NCBI GenBank assembly: GCA_050010035.1
Contig: JBEKLU010000016.1
Span: 7,982 to 71,981, forward strand
DNA length: 64,000 nucleotides
From: Roseiarcus sp050010035
Lineage (GTDB): Bacteria > Pseudomonadota > Alphaproteobacteria > Rhizobiales > Beijerinckiaceae
Direction of reading: 5' to 3'
Shown here: positions 24,523-32,994 of the stretch, piece by piece
Layout of the letters: the number at the start of each line of letters is the position of its first letter
Position numbering within the stretch: the stretch's first letter is position 1
Notes under the pieces: model-generated
Database searches by the model: none
Told to the model about the DNA's origin: nothing
What the model saw: only the letters and a program-made list of their open reading frames with translations
Program-made: the position numbers and the translations under genes

Positions 24523-25479
24523 ATGCGCGACCCCTATGAAGTTCTCGGGCTGGCCAAGACGGCCAGCGCTGGCGAAATCAAGTCGACCTATCGCAAGCTC
24601 GCCAAGAAATACCATCCCGACCAGAGCAAGGAGCCGCGGGCGAAGGATCGCTTCGCGGAAATCGGGTCCGCATACGAAATTCTCGGCGACGCCAAGAAAC
24701 GCGCCGCCTACGATCGCGGCGAAATCGACGCGGAGGGCAAGCCGCGCGCGCCGCAGTTCGAAGGCTTCGGTTTCGGCCGGCGCCCGGGCGCGCATGCGGG
24801 CGAAGGGGGCGACTTCCGCAATTTCAACTTCGATTTCGGCGGCGGCGAGTTCTCGCCCGGCCGGGGCGGCGGCTCGATCGATCCCGACGTCATCGCCGAA
24901 TTGTTCGGCGGGCGCGCCGGCGGCCGGGCGCGCGGCCCGGCGCGCGGCGAGGACGTAGCCACCTCCGTCACGGTGCCGCTGGCGATGGCCGCGGGCGGCG
25001 GGTCGGTGCGCGTCGCCTTGCCGACCGGCAAGACGCTCGACGTCGCCGTGCCCGCCGGCGTCGAAGAGGGCAAGCCGATTCGGCTGCGCGGACAGGGAAG
25101 GCCGGGGACGAGAAACGGACCCGCGGGCGACGCGATCGTCACGGTCCGCTATGCGCCGCATCCGCTGTTCAAGGTCGAGGGGCGCGATTTGCGCCTCGAC
25201 TTGCCGATCACCCTCTACGAAGCGGTGCTGGGCGCCAAAGTGCGCGTCCCCACTCTCGGCGGCGAAGTCGAAATGGCCATCGCGCCGGGGGTCAGCGGCG
25301 GACGCGTCCTGCGTTTGCGCGGCAAAGGCCTGCCGGCGACCAGCGAACTGCCGCAGGGCGATCTCCTGGCGACGCTGCGCATCGCGATGCCCGCCGGCGA
25401 GGACGCCGACCTGACGAAGCTCATGCGGCGCTGGCGCGACGAAAAGCCCTACGATCCCAGATCGGGAATGACGGGATAG
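24523..25479 (+). CDS. DnaJ-type co-chaperone (CbpA-like, no zinc finger)
   Basis: This 318-residue class B J-protein activates the ATPase of DnaK. The J domain occupies residues 1-68, with the HPD motif at 31-33 (KKYHPDQSKE). A glycine/phenylalanine-rich linker (about 80-140) follows, then the two beta-sandwich substrate-binding domains (TSVTVPLAMAAGGGSVRVAL, then DLRLDLPITLYEAVLGAKVR). The cysteine-rich zinc repeats of DnaJ are absent, so it is CbpA-like. The gene is single and is followed by a strong bidirectional terminator. Confidence 0.94.
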   Translation: MRDPYEVLGLAKTASAGEIKSTYRKLAKKYHPDQSKEPRAKDRFAEIGSAYEILGDAKKRAAYDRGEIDAEGKPRAPQFEGFGFGRRPGAHAGEGGDFRNFNFDFGGGEFSPGRGGGSIDPDVIAELFGGRAGGRARGPARGEDVATSVTVPLAMAAGGGSVRVALPTGKTLDVAVPAGVEEGKPIRLRGQGRPGTRNGPAGDAIVTVRYAPHPLFKVEGRDLRLDLPITLYEAVLGAKVRVPTLGGEVEMAIAPGVSGGRVLRLRGKGLPATSELPQGDLLATLRIAMPAGEDADLTKLMRRWRDEKPYDPRSGMTG

Positions 25480-25537
25480 GGCCGCGACGCTCAGCGGCCG
25501 CCGCATTCCCGTTCGCCAGACCAACCCGTCAAAAAAG

Positions 25538-25580
25538 AAGACGCCTCCGGGCGGCCGTTCGCCGGCCCGGAGGCGTCTTT
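25538..25580. terminator. Strong bidirectional intrinsic terminator
   Basis: AAGACGCCTCCGGGC and GCCCGGAGGCGTCTT pair perfectly over 15 bases around a 12-base loop. A run of A precedes and TTT follows, so it can stop transcripts from both sides. It lies between the end of the DnaJ-type gene and the end of the convergent histidine-rich gene. Confidence 0.9.
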
Positions 25581-25625
25581 GCGCGAAGAAGCGAAGCGCG
25601 GACGGCGCCGTGGCGCCGCGTCAGC

Positions 25626-25850
25626 TCACTTCGCCGGCTCGGCGGGCTTCGGCGCCATGTGGTGGTGGTGATGGTGGTGGTGGTGATGGTGATGATGATG
25701 GTGGTGATGATGGTGGTGGCGGTGGTGATGGTGATGATGATGATGCATCGCGTGAGCCGCCGGAGCGGGAGCGGCGGTGTCGGCGGCGTAGGAAGGCAGA
25801 GCGGCGAGCCCGACGACGAGCGCCGAGGCCATGAGCAATTTCTTTAACAT
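25626..25850 (-). CDS. Small exported histidine-rich peptide
   Basis: The product has 74 residues. A clear Sec signal peptide (LLMASALVVGLAALPSYA, cleavage near residue 22) is followed by a short alanine/proline spacer and two uninterrupted histidine runs of 8 and 20 residues separated by one arginine. A short proline/lysine tail ends the protein. The histidine codons mix CAT and CAC irregularly, which argues for selection on the protein rather than simple triplet slippage. Such proteins bind Ni, Zn, Cu or Co ions, so a periplasmic metal buffer is the likely role. No metal transporter or metalloregulator gene is adjacent. The neighbouring gshA gene also concerns metal and thiol stress, but it is separately transcribed. 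Confidence 0.85.
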   Translation of the reverse strand: MLKKLLMASALVVGLAALPSYAADTAAPAPAAHAMHHHHHHHHRHHHHHHHHHHHHHHHHHHHHMAPKPAEPAK

Positions 25851-25998
25851 CTGTTAAGACCTTGATTTTCCGATAGCCTCACCAGCGAGGCTTCGAATCA
25901 TCTCTGCCGGATCGCCCATGAACCGAACATGAACCATGGCGACGAATGGCGCCCACGCGGCGTCCTGCGGGCCCGATCTCGCCGATTCCCGCGCCGGT

Positions 25999-27369
25999 TC
26001 AGATCACGGCTTCCTTGAACGCCGGATCGACGCTCCGCTCCCAGGCGCCGTTGAAGCGCGCGATCCAGCGCTGCGCCGGGACGCGGCCCTCGGCGACGAT
26101 TTCGTCGAGCGGCGTCAGATAGATCGATTCGTCGCGGCCCTCCGCGTCGCGTCGCGCGCGCCGCGCCAATCCGCCGCGCGCGATGCCGAGCGCCTCGCGC
26201 GCGATCGTGCGCAGGTCGCGGCCGGCGACGCGCGCCCCCAGCCCGAGGCGCGGAACCTCGTCGCGCAGGGTCTGGCGCTCGGCCGCGCTCCAGCCGCTCA
26301 CGAGATCGCCGGCGGCGGCGAGGGCTTGGCGATCGTAATTGAGGCCGACCGTCAACGCCGCCAACGCGCAAACGCGATCGGCGGGGCCGACGTCCGCGCC
26401 GCGCATTTCGAGGTAGCGCTTGACGCGCACTTCGGGAAAGATCGTCGAGAGATGGTTGGCCCAGTCGGAAACCGTCGCGCGCTCGCCCGGCAGCGCTTTG
26501 AGCCGGCCGGCGAGCAGATCGCGAAAGCTCGCGCCCGCGACTTCGTGATAGATCCCGTCGCGCTTGACGAAATAGAGGGGAACGTCGAGCGCGTAATCGA
26601 CGTAGCGTTCGAACCCCATGCCCGGTTCGAAGGCGAACGGCAGCATGCCGGTGCGCGCGCCGTCGGTGTGGCGCCAGATTTCCGAGCGCGCCGACAGAAG
26701 GCCGTTCAGGGCGCCGTCGGTGAACGGCGAATTGGCGAAGAGGGCGGTGATGACAGGCTGCAGCGCGAGTCCGGCGCGCAGCTTGGCGACCATGTCGGCC
26801 TCGTCGGAAAAATCGAAATTCGTCTGCGCTGTCGCGGTGCGAAACATCATGTCGAGGCCACGCGTCCCCACTCTGGGCATGTAGCGCGACATGATGCGGT
26901 AGCGGCTCTTGGGCATCACCGGGGTCTCGGCGAGCGACCACTTCGGGCTGACGCCGAGGGCGAGAAAGCCGATCCCCAGCGAATCGGCGACGGCGTGGGC
27001 GCAACGCAAATGGGCGTCGAGTTCGCCCGCGATCTCGTGGACCGTCGTCAACGGCGCGCCGGAAAGCTCGAATTGGCCACCCGGCTCGAGCGAAAGCGCG
27101 GCGCCGCCGACCGCGTCGAGCAAGCCGATGAGCTTGCCGGCGTCCTCGATTCTCTCCCAGCCCAGGCGTTCGCGCATGCCCTCCAGCAGCGCGCAAATCC
27201 CCCGCGGGCCTTCGTAGGGGACCGGTGTCAGGTCCGACTTGTAGAAGGGGATTTTCTCGTGTTCGACGCCGATGTGAAACGCGTCGGCGGGCTTGCAGCC
27301 CGCTTCGAGCCACGCGACCAAGTCGTCGCGGGACTCAATGATCTCACCATCGGCGACGTCGCGGGCCAT
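25999..27369 (-). CDS. gshA: Glutamate-cysteine ligase (plant/alphaproteobacterial type)
   Basis: GshA joins glutamate and cysteine in the first step of glutathione synthesis. The 456-residue product is of the GCS2/plant-type family. Visible motifs are HIGVEHEKIPFY near 32, LEPGGQFELSGAPL near 93 (substrate-binding), RYRIMSRYMPRVGTRGLDMM, TATAQTNFDFSDEADMV and the VKRYLEMRGADVGP block. In this family a redox-sensitive disulfide sometimes controls activity; this was not assessed here. The ATG gives MARDVADGEIIES, which matches the family N terminus. It is transcribed away from the MATE gene region with a 112-base gap. Confidence 0.95.
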   Translation of the reverse strand: MARDVADGEIIESRDDLVAWLEAGCKPADAFHIGVEHEKIPFYKSDLTPVPYEGPRGICALLEGMRERLGWERIEDAGKLIGLLDAVGGAALSLEPGGQFELSGAPLTTVHEIAGELDAHLRCAHAVADSLGIGFLALGVSPKWSLAETPVMPKSRYRIMSRYMPRVGTRGLDMMFRTATAQTNFDFSDEADMVAKLRAGLALQPVITALFANSPFTDGALNGLLSARSEIWRHTDGARTGMLPFAFEPGMGFERYVDYALDVPLYFVKRDGIYHEVAGASFRDLLAGRLKALPGERATVSDWANHLSTIFPEVRVKRYLEMRGADVGPADRVCALAALTVGLNYDRQALAAAGDLVSGWSAAERQTLRDEVPRLGLGARVAGRDLRTIAREALGIARGGLARRARRDAEGRDESIYLTPLDEIVAEGRVPAQRWIARFNGAWERSVDPAFKEAVI

Positions 27370-27481
27370 GCAAGCATCCGAAGAGACGGCCGATCGAACG
27401 GCGCAGAACCCGCTAGATAGGGGCCCACGGGCGACAAATCAATGAAGCCGGCGACGGCCGGGGCTCCGGGGCGAGGCGCAG

Positions 27482-28948
27482 CTAGCCGGCTTCCAACGCT
27501 TTGGCGAGACGCGCCCTGACGCCGTAGGCCACGGCGACGGCGGCGAGCCCGAACGCCGCCGCGCCGGCGGCCGCGCCCAGCATGGCGCCTTCGACGCCGC
27601 CGTATTTGGCGCCGAGCGTCACGAAGGGCATCGTGCCCAGCGTCGCGCGGCCCCAGTTGAAGATCATCGCCAGCAAGGGAAAGCCGAGATTGTTGAACAC
27701 GGTGTTGGCGACGAAGAGGCAGGTGACGAAGAGCCACGCCGCGACTCCGAAGCGGCAGAAGAAGGTGACGAAATCCGCCGCGGCGCCGTGCGCGTCGAAG
27801 GCGGCGACGATCCACGGCGCGGCGATCGCCAGCGCGCCCCAAGCGATCAGCGCATAGCCGACGGAGAGCACGAGCGCGTCGGTGATCGCGCGCTTGACGC
27901 GGTCCATCAGCTTGGCGCCGAAGTTCTGGCCGATGATCGGCCCGACCGAGCCGGTGAGCGCGAAAATGACGCCGAAGGCGAGCGGAATGACGCGATCGAC
28001 GATGGCGCCGCCCGCCACCGCCGCCTCGCCGAAATCCGACCAGACGCGGGTGACGTAGACCGCGGCGACCGGCGTCGCCAGATTGGCCATGATCGAGGGC
28101 ATGCCGATCGCCATGATCGGCGCCAAATCGCCCCTCGCGTCGCGCGCCCGCGGCCTGGCGACGAGATCATGCACGCCGATCGCCCCGTAGACGCCGACGC
28201 CGAGCAGCACGAAGCGCGAGATCACGGTCGCCCACGCGGCGCCGTAGACGCCGAGCCCGAAGCCGAAAATCAGCGTCGGGTCGGTGAAGGCGGTGACGAC
28301 CCCGCCCCACAGGGTCACGTACATCGCGCGGCGCGCGTCGCCGGCGGCGCGCAAGACGCCCGACAGCGCCATGCCGAGCGCGAGGGGCACATTGGCCGGG
28401 ATGGTGATGGCGAGAAACCGGCTCGCCACCGAAGCGGCCTCGCCGTGCGCGTGCAGCAGGCCCGCCAGCGCAGAATCGCGAAACACGAACAGCGCGGCCG
28501 CCAGCGCCGCCGACGTGAGGCCGGCGATCGTGAGGCCGGAAGCGGCGAGCCGGCGCGCGCGGGGCCTATCGCCCGCCCCGAGCGCGCGCGAGACGGTCGC
28601 CGAAATCGCGATGGTGAAGCCGATGTTGACCGACATGGCGAGAAACTGCAGCTGGCTGGCGTAGCCGACCGCCGCCTTCAGCGATTGCACGCCGAGCCGC
28701 GAAACCCAGAACAGCGACAGGAAGTCGACCGCGAAAACCGCCACCAGGCCGATCGAGCCGGTCGCGGTCATCACGGCGACGTGGCGCATCGTCGAGCCCT
28801 GCGTGAACACGGGCGCGCGGACGCGGGCGGCGGGGACGGCGGGTGCGGCGGTCAAGAGCGGTCCTGTTCCTGGCGGGCTCCGGCTCTTAAGGCCTGCGGC
28901 GGCTTCGCGCCAGTTCGAAACGGTCTCCCGAATCGCATTGCGTGACAT
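27482..28948 (-). CDS. MATE-family multidrug/metabolite efflux protein
   Basis: This inner-membrane antiporter of 488 residues has about twelve hydrophobic helices in two homologous halves. Typical segments are TATGSIGLVAVFAVDFLSLF, SVNIGFTIAISATVSRALGA, AIGMPSIMANLATPVAAVY and TGSVGPIIGQNFGAKLMDRV. Family members export drugs or natural products in exchange for Na+ or H+. The N-terminal 50 residues before the first helix are longer than usual, so the true start may lie nearer STMRHVAVMTATG. The substrate cannot be predicted from the sequence. Confidence 0.9.
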   Translation of the reverse strand: MSRNAIRETVSNWREAAAGLKSRSPPGTGPLLTAAPAVPAARVRAPVFTQGSTMRHVAVMTATGSIGLVAVFAVDFLSLFWVSRLGVQSLKAAVGYASQLQFLAMSVNIGFTIAISATVSRALGAGDRPRARRLAASGLTIAGLTSAALAAALFVFRDSALAGLLHAHGEAASVASRFLAITIPANVPLALGMALSGVLRAAGDARRAMYVTLWGGVVTAFTDPTLIFGFGLGVYGAAWATVISRFVLLGVGVYGAIGVHDLVARPRARDARGDLAPIMAIGMPSIMANLATPVAAVYVTRVWSDFGEAAVAGGAIVDRVIPLAFGVIFALTGSVGPIIGQNFGAKLMDRVKRAITDALVLSVGYALIAWGALAIAAPWIVAAFDAHGAAADFVTFFCRFGVAAWLFVTCLFVANTVFNNLGFPLLAMIFNWGRATLGTMPFVTLGAKYGGVEGAMLGAAAGAAAFGLAAVAVAYGVRARLAKALEAG

Positions 28949-29080
28949 GGCGCAGACGATGTCGTCCCCGGCGGCGAGGGCGCGGCGCCGACACGTTCTC
29001 TCGGCTAAACTGGCACGATGGCGGAGGGCGACGCGTCCGTGTCGCGAGGACGAAGCGCGAGCGTAGCCGCAGACCCTCGA

Positions 29081-29407
29081 TCAAGCGGCGTTTGGCGCGT
29101 CCTGCGCGGCGTGGCGGCGCGGCTGAACCGTCACCGTCACTTCGACATCCTGGCCGAGCTTGTCGAGCATCGCCATCAGACGGTCGACGGTGAAGCGGGA
29201 AAGCCTGGCTTGCCGAACGCGCGAAAAATCCGCCGCCGCAAAGCCGGTGAGATCGTGAGCGCGGCGAACCGTCAGTTCTTGGCTGTCCAGTACGCCGATG
29301 ATCTTGGCGGCGAGAATCGCCTTGAGTTGTTCGACTTCCGGGTTGGCCAGGCCTAGGTCGCGGAAGACGTTGCCGCTGCCATGAACCAATTCGAGATCGT
29401 CGCTCAT
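29081..29407 (-). CDS. XRE-type antitoxin of a HigBA-like pair
   Basis: This 108-residue DNA-binding protein matches the HTH_37/XRE antitoxin class. An N-terminal LVHGSGNVFRDLGLANPEVE lead is followed by the helix-turn-helix of AAKIIGVLDSQELTVRRAHD and FAAADFSRVRQARLSRFTVD, then LMAMLDKLGQDVEVTV. It is encoded just downstream of, and overlapping by 4 bases (ATGA), the toxin gene, an order (toxin first) typical of HigBA/Gp49-type modules. The antitoxin is intact while the toxin is frameshifted. It may now act only as an autoregulator or spare antitoxin. Confidence 0.85.
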   Translation of the reverse strand: MSDDLELVHGSGNVFRDLGLANPEVEQLKAILAAKIIGVLDSQELTVRRAHDLTGFAAADFSRVRQARLSRFTVDRLMAMLDKLGQDVEVTVTVQPRRHAAQDAPNAA

Positions 29408-29747
29408 TTCAGCGTCTCCTTCAATCGTTTGAGTCTCTCGCGGATGAGGTCGACCTCCATCTGCGGCGTTTTGATCCCGGTCTTCGACTTCTTCTTGAAC
29501 GCATGGACGACCCAAAGCGCATCGCCGATCTGCACAGCGTAAATAATGCGGAAAGCGTCGCCGCGACGGTGCAACGCGATCTCGAGACCCCACCGTCCAC
29601 GCCTTTGAACGGCTTCGCCGTGTCGGCCTTGCCGCCCCGCGCGGCGATGGAAAGAACTTGGGCGGCGTCTCTTTGAACCTCGGCGGCAAACGCCTCGAAA
29701 TCTCGCAAGGCGGCTCTGAGCCACGAAATTCGTCGAATGAGGATCAT
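29404..29747 (-). pseudogene. Gp49/HigB-like toxin gene broken by a single-base frameshift
   Basis: Read in two frames the gene encodes a protein of about 114 residues of the phage-derived Gp49 (RelE/ParE-like mRNA-cleaving toxin) family. The N-terminal part, in one frame, runs from MILIRRISWLRAALRDFEAF to AKPFKGVDGG. The C-terminal part, in the next frame, starts LEIALHRRGDAFRIIYAVQI and contains ALWVVHAFKKKSKTGIKTP. One base appears to be missing near 29585-29592, beside a run of C (G on the coding strand). The ATG is 4 bases beyond a start-like ATT run, and the stop overlaps the antitoxin start. A sequencing error is possible. Confidence 0.78.
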
Positions 29748-29926
29748 TGAGGTTATGTTGTCATAATCGACAACATTCCGCAAAACGCCCGCGACGAAAT
29801 GAGCGTGGTTGAAAGCCCCACGAGTTGTCCTTTCGCGCGCCGAGCCCCCGCTTGCGTCCGTCTCGCCCGCCCGTTACCAACCGAGCGCGGCGCGGCGCCT
29901 GCCGAACGAATCATCCCGGACGAACC

Positions 29927-30892
29927 ATGGCGGTCTACACCGAAGTCACGGACGAAGCGCTCGGCGCGTTCCTCGCGCTCTACGACCTCGGCCGCGTCAC
30001 CTCGTTCAAGGGCATCGCCGAGGGGGTCGAGAATTCCAACTTCCTCATGCGCACGGAAGCCGGCCAGTTCATCCTGACGCTCTACGAGAAGCGCGTCCAC
30101 GAGGAGGATTTGCCGTTCTTCATCGGCCTGATGGAGCACCTCGCCGCGCGCGGCGTCACCTGCCCGCAGCCGGTGCGCGCGCGCAACGGCGAGGCGCTGG
30201 GGCGCCTCGCCGGCCGCGCCGCCGCGATCGTCACCTTTCTCGACGGCCTGTGGATTCGCCGGCCGCAAGCGCGCCATTGCGGCCAGGTCGGCGAGGCGCT
30301 GGCGCGCATGCATCAGGCGGGCGCGGATTTTCCGCTGCGCCGGCCCAACGCGTTGTCCATCGGCGGCTGGCCGGCTTTGTTCGCCAGCGCCGAGCGCAGA
30401 GCCGACGACGTCTCGCCGGGCCTCGCCAAGGAAACCGCGGCCGAGCTCGCCGCGTTGCAGGCGATCTGGCCATCGGGCCTGCCGAGCGGCGTGATCCACG
30501 CCGATCTCTTCCCCGACAACGTGTTCTTCCTCGGCGATCGGCTCTCCGGGCTGATCGACTTCTATTTCGCCTGCAACGACGCCTTCGCCTACGATCTTTC
30601 CGTCTGCCTCAACGCCTGGTGCTTCGAGGCCGACGGCGCGTTCAACGTCTCCAAGGGCATGGCGATGATCGACGGCTACCAGCGCCAGCGCCCGCTCGGC
30701 CCCGAGGAAGTCGCGGCGCTGCCGATCCTGGCGCGCGGCTCGGCGCTGCGCTTCATGCTCACGAGGCTGGTCGACTGGCTCAACGTGCCGCCGGGCGCCA
30801 TGGTGGCGCCCAAGAACCCGCTCGAATATCTCGTCAAGCTGCGCTTCCACCAGCGCGTCGTCAGCGCGCGCGACTACGGCTGGCGCGGGTGA
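29927..30892 (+). CDS. thrB: Homoserine kinase (ThrB type II, choline-kinase fold)
   Basis: This enzyme phosphorylates homoserine in threonine synthesis. The 321-residue product is of the aminoglycoside-phosphotransferase-like group used by many alphaproteobacteria. Conserved residues include ENSNFLMRTEAGQFILTLYE at the N-lobe, the catalytic loop GVIHADLFPDNVFF, and the metal-binding LSGLIDFYFACND. The ATG is 6 bases after a weak Shine-Dalgarno, and the product starts MAVYTEVTDEAL, as in relatives. The stop overlaps the GTG start of rnhA, an arrangement conserved in related genomes. Regulation is not visible. Confidence 0.95.
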   Translation: MAVYTEVTDEALGAFLALYDLGRVTSFKGIAEGVENSNFLMRTEAGQFILTLYEKRVHEEDLPFFIGLMEHLAARGVTCPQPVRARNGEALGRLAGRAAAIVTFLDGLWIRRPQARHCGQVGEALARMHQAGADFPLRRPNALSIGGWPALFASAERRADDVSPGLAKETAAELAALQAIWPSGLPSGVIHADLFPDNVFFLGDRLSGLIDFYFACNDAFAYDLSVCLNAWCFEADGAFNVSKGMAMIDGYQRQRPLGPEEVAALPILARGSALRFMLTRLVDWLNVPPGAMVAPKNPLEYLVKLRFHQRVVSARDYGWRG

Positions 30893-31368
30893 CGACGCGC
30901 GTCGCGATCTGGACCGACGGCGCCTGCTCGGGCAATCCCGGCCCCGGCGGCTGGGGCGCCATTCTGCGCTATGGCGGCCACGAGAGGGAGCTTTGCGGCG
31001 GCGAGGCGCTCACCACCAACAACCGCATGGAGCTGAGCGCCGCCATCGCCGCGCTCGAGGCGCTGAGCCGACCGTGCCGCGTCGAACTGCATACCGATTC
31101 GCAATACCTGCGCGGCGGCGTCACCGGCTGGATCCATAATTGGAAGCGCAACGGCTGGCGCACCGCCGACAAGAAGCCGGTCAAGAACGACGACCTCTGG
31201 CGCCGCCTCGACGAAGCGGCCCAACGCCACACGATCGACTGGCGCTGGGTCAAGGGCCACGCCGGCGACGAAATGAACGAACGCGCCGACGCGCTGGCGC
31301 GCCGGGGCATGGCGCCGTTCCTCCCCGCCAAGGGGAAGGCCGAAGAGGGGCGCGCGCAAAGCCGTTGA
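30889..31368 (+). CDS. rnhA: Ribonuclease HI
   Basis: This enzyme cuts the RNA strand of RNA-DNA hybrids. The 159-residue product has all catalytic residues: D10 in WTDGACSGNPGPGGWG, E48 in NRMELSAA, D70 in HTDSQYL and D134 in NERADALA, plus H124 in VKGHAGD. The GTG start overlaps the stop of thrB by 4 bases (GTGA), giving coupled translation. Confidence 0.97.
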   Translation: MTTRVAIWTDGACSGNPGPGGWGAILRYGGHERELCGGEALTTNNRMELSAAIAALEALSRPCRVELHTDSQYLRGGVTGWIHNWKRNGWRTADKKPVKNDDLWRRLDEAAQRHTIDWRWVKGHAGDEMNERADALARRGMAPFLPAKGKAEEGRAQSR

Positions 31369-31459
31369 CGCGCCTCAAGCGCCGCCGCCCTCGCCGTGCT
31401 ATCAAAGCCGAGGCGCCGCGGCGTCAGCGCGGGCGCTCGGCCGCCCCGGAGGACTGACG

Positions 31460-31783
31460 ATGCCGACCGTGATTTTCCTGATCGCGCTCGCGAGTTCCCT
31501 GCCGACGATCGATATTGAAAGCACGTGCCGCAGCGCGCGGACCGCGGCGCTGCCCGAGGACCAGTCGGCCGCCTACGACAGCTGCATGCGCGACGAAAGG
31601 GACGCGAGGGAAAAGCTGCGCAGCGACTGGACGAAATATTCGGCGGACGCGCACGCCGCCTGCGCGGAGACAGGCGGGTTCTCGCTGAGCTACGTCGAGC
31701 TGCTGACCTGCCTGGAGATGCAACCGGGCGGCAGCCTCAGCATCCAGCAACCCGGGCAGGACGCCAAGAGCAAGTCGCGCTGA
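31460..31783 (+). CDS. Small exported protein, conserved hypothetical
   Basis: This 107-residue product has a short hydrophobic N terminus (TVIFLIALASSLPTI) that may serve as a signal peptide. Four cysteines follow at ESTCRSAR, YDSCMRDE, HAACAETG and LLTCLEMQ. The even spacing suggests two disulfides in the periplasm. A central charged helix (RDAREKLRSDWTKYSADAH) resembles LprI-type lysozyme inhibitor domains but is too short for a firm match. It lies after rnhA on the same strand with a 91-base gap. The function is unknown. Confidence 0.6.
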   Translation: MPTVIFLIALASSLPTIDIESTCRSARTAALPEDQSAAYDSCMRDERDAREKLRSDWTKYSADAHAACAETGGFSLSYVELLTCLEMQPGGSLSIQQPGQDAKSKSR

Positions 31784-31810
31784 CGAGGGGAGCGGCCTCC
31801 CCCCGCGACG

Positions 31811-32341
31811 CTATTCTTCCCGCTCGCCTTCGATCTCGCGCGGCGGCTGGATCACGATGCGCCCGGCGGCGAAATCGATCTCGGGCGCGACCGCCTTGGT
31901 GAACGGCAGCATGAGGGTTTCGCCGCCGCCCTCGGGGGCGATCTCCAGGATGTCGCCCGCGCCGAAATTGCTCAACGCGACGACACGGCCGAGCCTCGAG
32001 CCTTCGCGCGTCACCGCGGCGAGGCCGACGAGGTCGTCGTAATAGAATTCGTCCTCGCCGGGCGGCGGCAATTGCTCGCGCCGCGCGAAGAGTTCGACGC
32101 CGTTCAGCGCTTCAGCCGCCTCGCGGGTGGAGACGCCCTTCACCCGCGCGACGAGCATTTCGTCTTTGAGCGCGCGCAGCGATTCGAAGGCGAAGACGCG
32201 CGCGCCGGCCTTGTCGGTCAGCGCGCCGTAGGCGCCGATCGCCTTGGGGTCGGCGGTGTAGGACTTGACCCTGACCTCGCCGCGCACGCCCTGCGCGGCG
32301 CCGAAGACGCCCAACGGAACGAGGCGCTTGGGGCTCGGCAC
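31811..32341 (-). CDS. rimM: Ribosome maturation factor RimM
   Basis: RimM helps 30S subunit assembly, binding S19 and processing the 16S rRNA head. The 176-residue product has the N-terminal beta-barrel (VPLGVFGAAQGVRGEVRVKS) and the PRC-barrel (DEFYYDDLVGLAAVTREGSR, LGRVVALSNFGAGDILEI, LPFTKAVAPEIDFAAGRIVI). It is 12 bases downstream of rpsP, as in the usual rpsP-rimM-trmD-rplS operon. Here trmD and rplS do not follow; the convergent small hypothetical gene ends 28 bases away. Confidence 0.96.
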   Translation of the reverse strand: MPSPKRLVPLGVFGAAQGVRGEVRVKSYTADPKAIGAYGALTDKAGARVFAFESLRALKDEMLVARVKGVSTREAAEALNGVELFARREQLPPPGEDEFYYDDLVGLAAVTREGSRLGRVVALSNFGAGDILEIAPEGGGETLMLPFTKAVAPEIDFAAGRIVIQPPREIEGEREE

Positions 32342-32353
32342 GGCGGCTTACGA

Positions 32354-32713
32354 TCAGCCGGCCGCGGCGGCGGCCTTCTCGGCGGCGGCGGCGGCCGCGG
32401 CGGCGCGCTCCTGCGCCTTCTTCTTCGGCTTGGCCTTCTCGGGGTTGTTGCGCGTCTCGCGCTTGGCGAGGCCGAGGCCGTCGAGCAGGCGCAGCACGCG
32501 GTCGGTCGGCTGGGCGCCCTTGGCGAGCCAGGCCTTGGCCTTCTCGGCGTCGAGCACGACGCGCGTCGCGTCGTCCTTGGGCTTGACGGGATCGAAGGTG
32601 CCGATCTTCTCGACGAAGCGGCCGTCGCGCGGCATGCGCGCGTCGGCCACGACGATGCGATAGAAGGGGCGCTTCTTGGCGCCGCCGCGGGAGAGGCGGA
32701 TTTTCAGGGACAT
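32354..32713 (-). CDS. rpsP: 30S ribosomal protein S16
   Basis: The 119-residue protein starts MSLKIRLSRGGAKKRPFYRI and contains VVADARMPRDGRFVEKIGTF and TDRVLRLLDGLGLAKRE, as in all S16. The C-terminal 35 residues are a lysine/alanine-rich tail (EKAKPKKKAQERAAAA) that is common in alphaproteobacteria. Downstream is rimM. Upstream lies palindrome B2 and then ffh on the same strand, so transcription may read through or be split by the repeat. Confidence 0.98.
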   Translation of the reverse strand: MSLKIRLSRGGAKKRPFYRIVVADARMPRDGRFVEKIGTFDPVKPKDDATRVVLDAEKAKAWLAKGAQPTDRVLRLLDGLGLAKRETRNNPEKAKPKKKAQERAAAAAAAAEKAAAAAG

Positions 32714-32765
32714 TGGGTTTTCCTTTCAGGGTGAAGTTTGAATTCGTGCCGAGCGGCGCCACGCG

Positions 32766-32973
32766 CCCCTTCCCCCCTTGCGGGGGAAGGTGGCCCGACG
32801 AAGTCGGGCCGGATGAGGGGTCGGCGCCGATAGGCGCCGGCTTGGCGCCGGCGGGCGAAGGGTTGGCGAGCGAAGCCCTCCAGGTTGGGCTGGGTTGAAA
32901 GAGCGCGCCTGACGGCGCGACCCCTCATCCGGCCGGCTTCGCCGGCCACCTTCCCCCGCAAGGGGGGAAGGGG
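32766..32973. repeat. Extragenic palindrome pair, family B copy 2
   Basis: It has the same architecture as copy 1: CCTTCCCCCCTTGCGGGGGA at the left, a variable hairpin (GCCCGACGAAGTCGGGC), GGATGAGGGGTCG, about 80 bases of spacer, then the mirror unit ending CCCCCGCAAGGGGGGAAGGG with hairpin GGCCGGCTTCGCCGGCC. It lies between the ffh stop and the rpsP start, both leftward genes. Confidence 0.88.
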
Positions 32974-32994
32974 TTCCCGTCGCGAGCGCCGCGA

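Noticed and set aside
25640..25760. The histidine codon run as a simple microsatellite
   Set aside because: The codons alternate irregularly between CAT and CAC, the frame is intact and it follows a good signal peptide, so a coding role is more likely.
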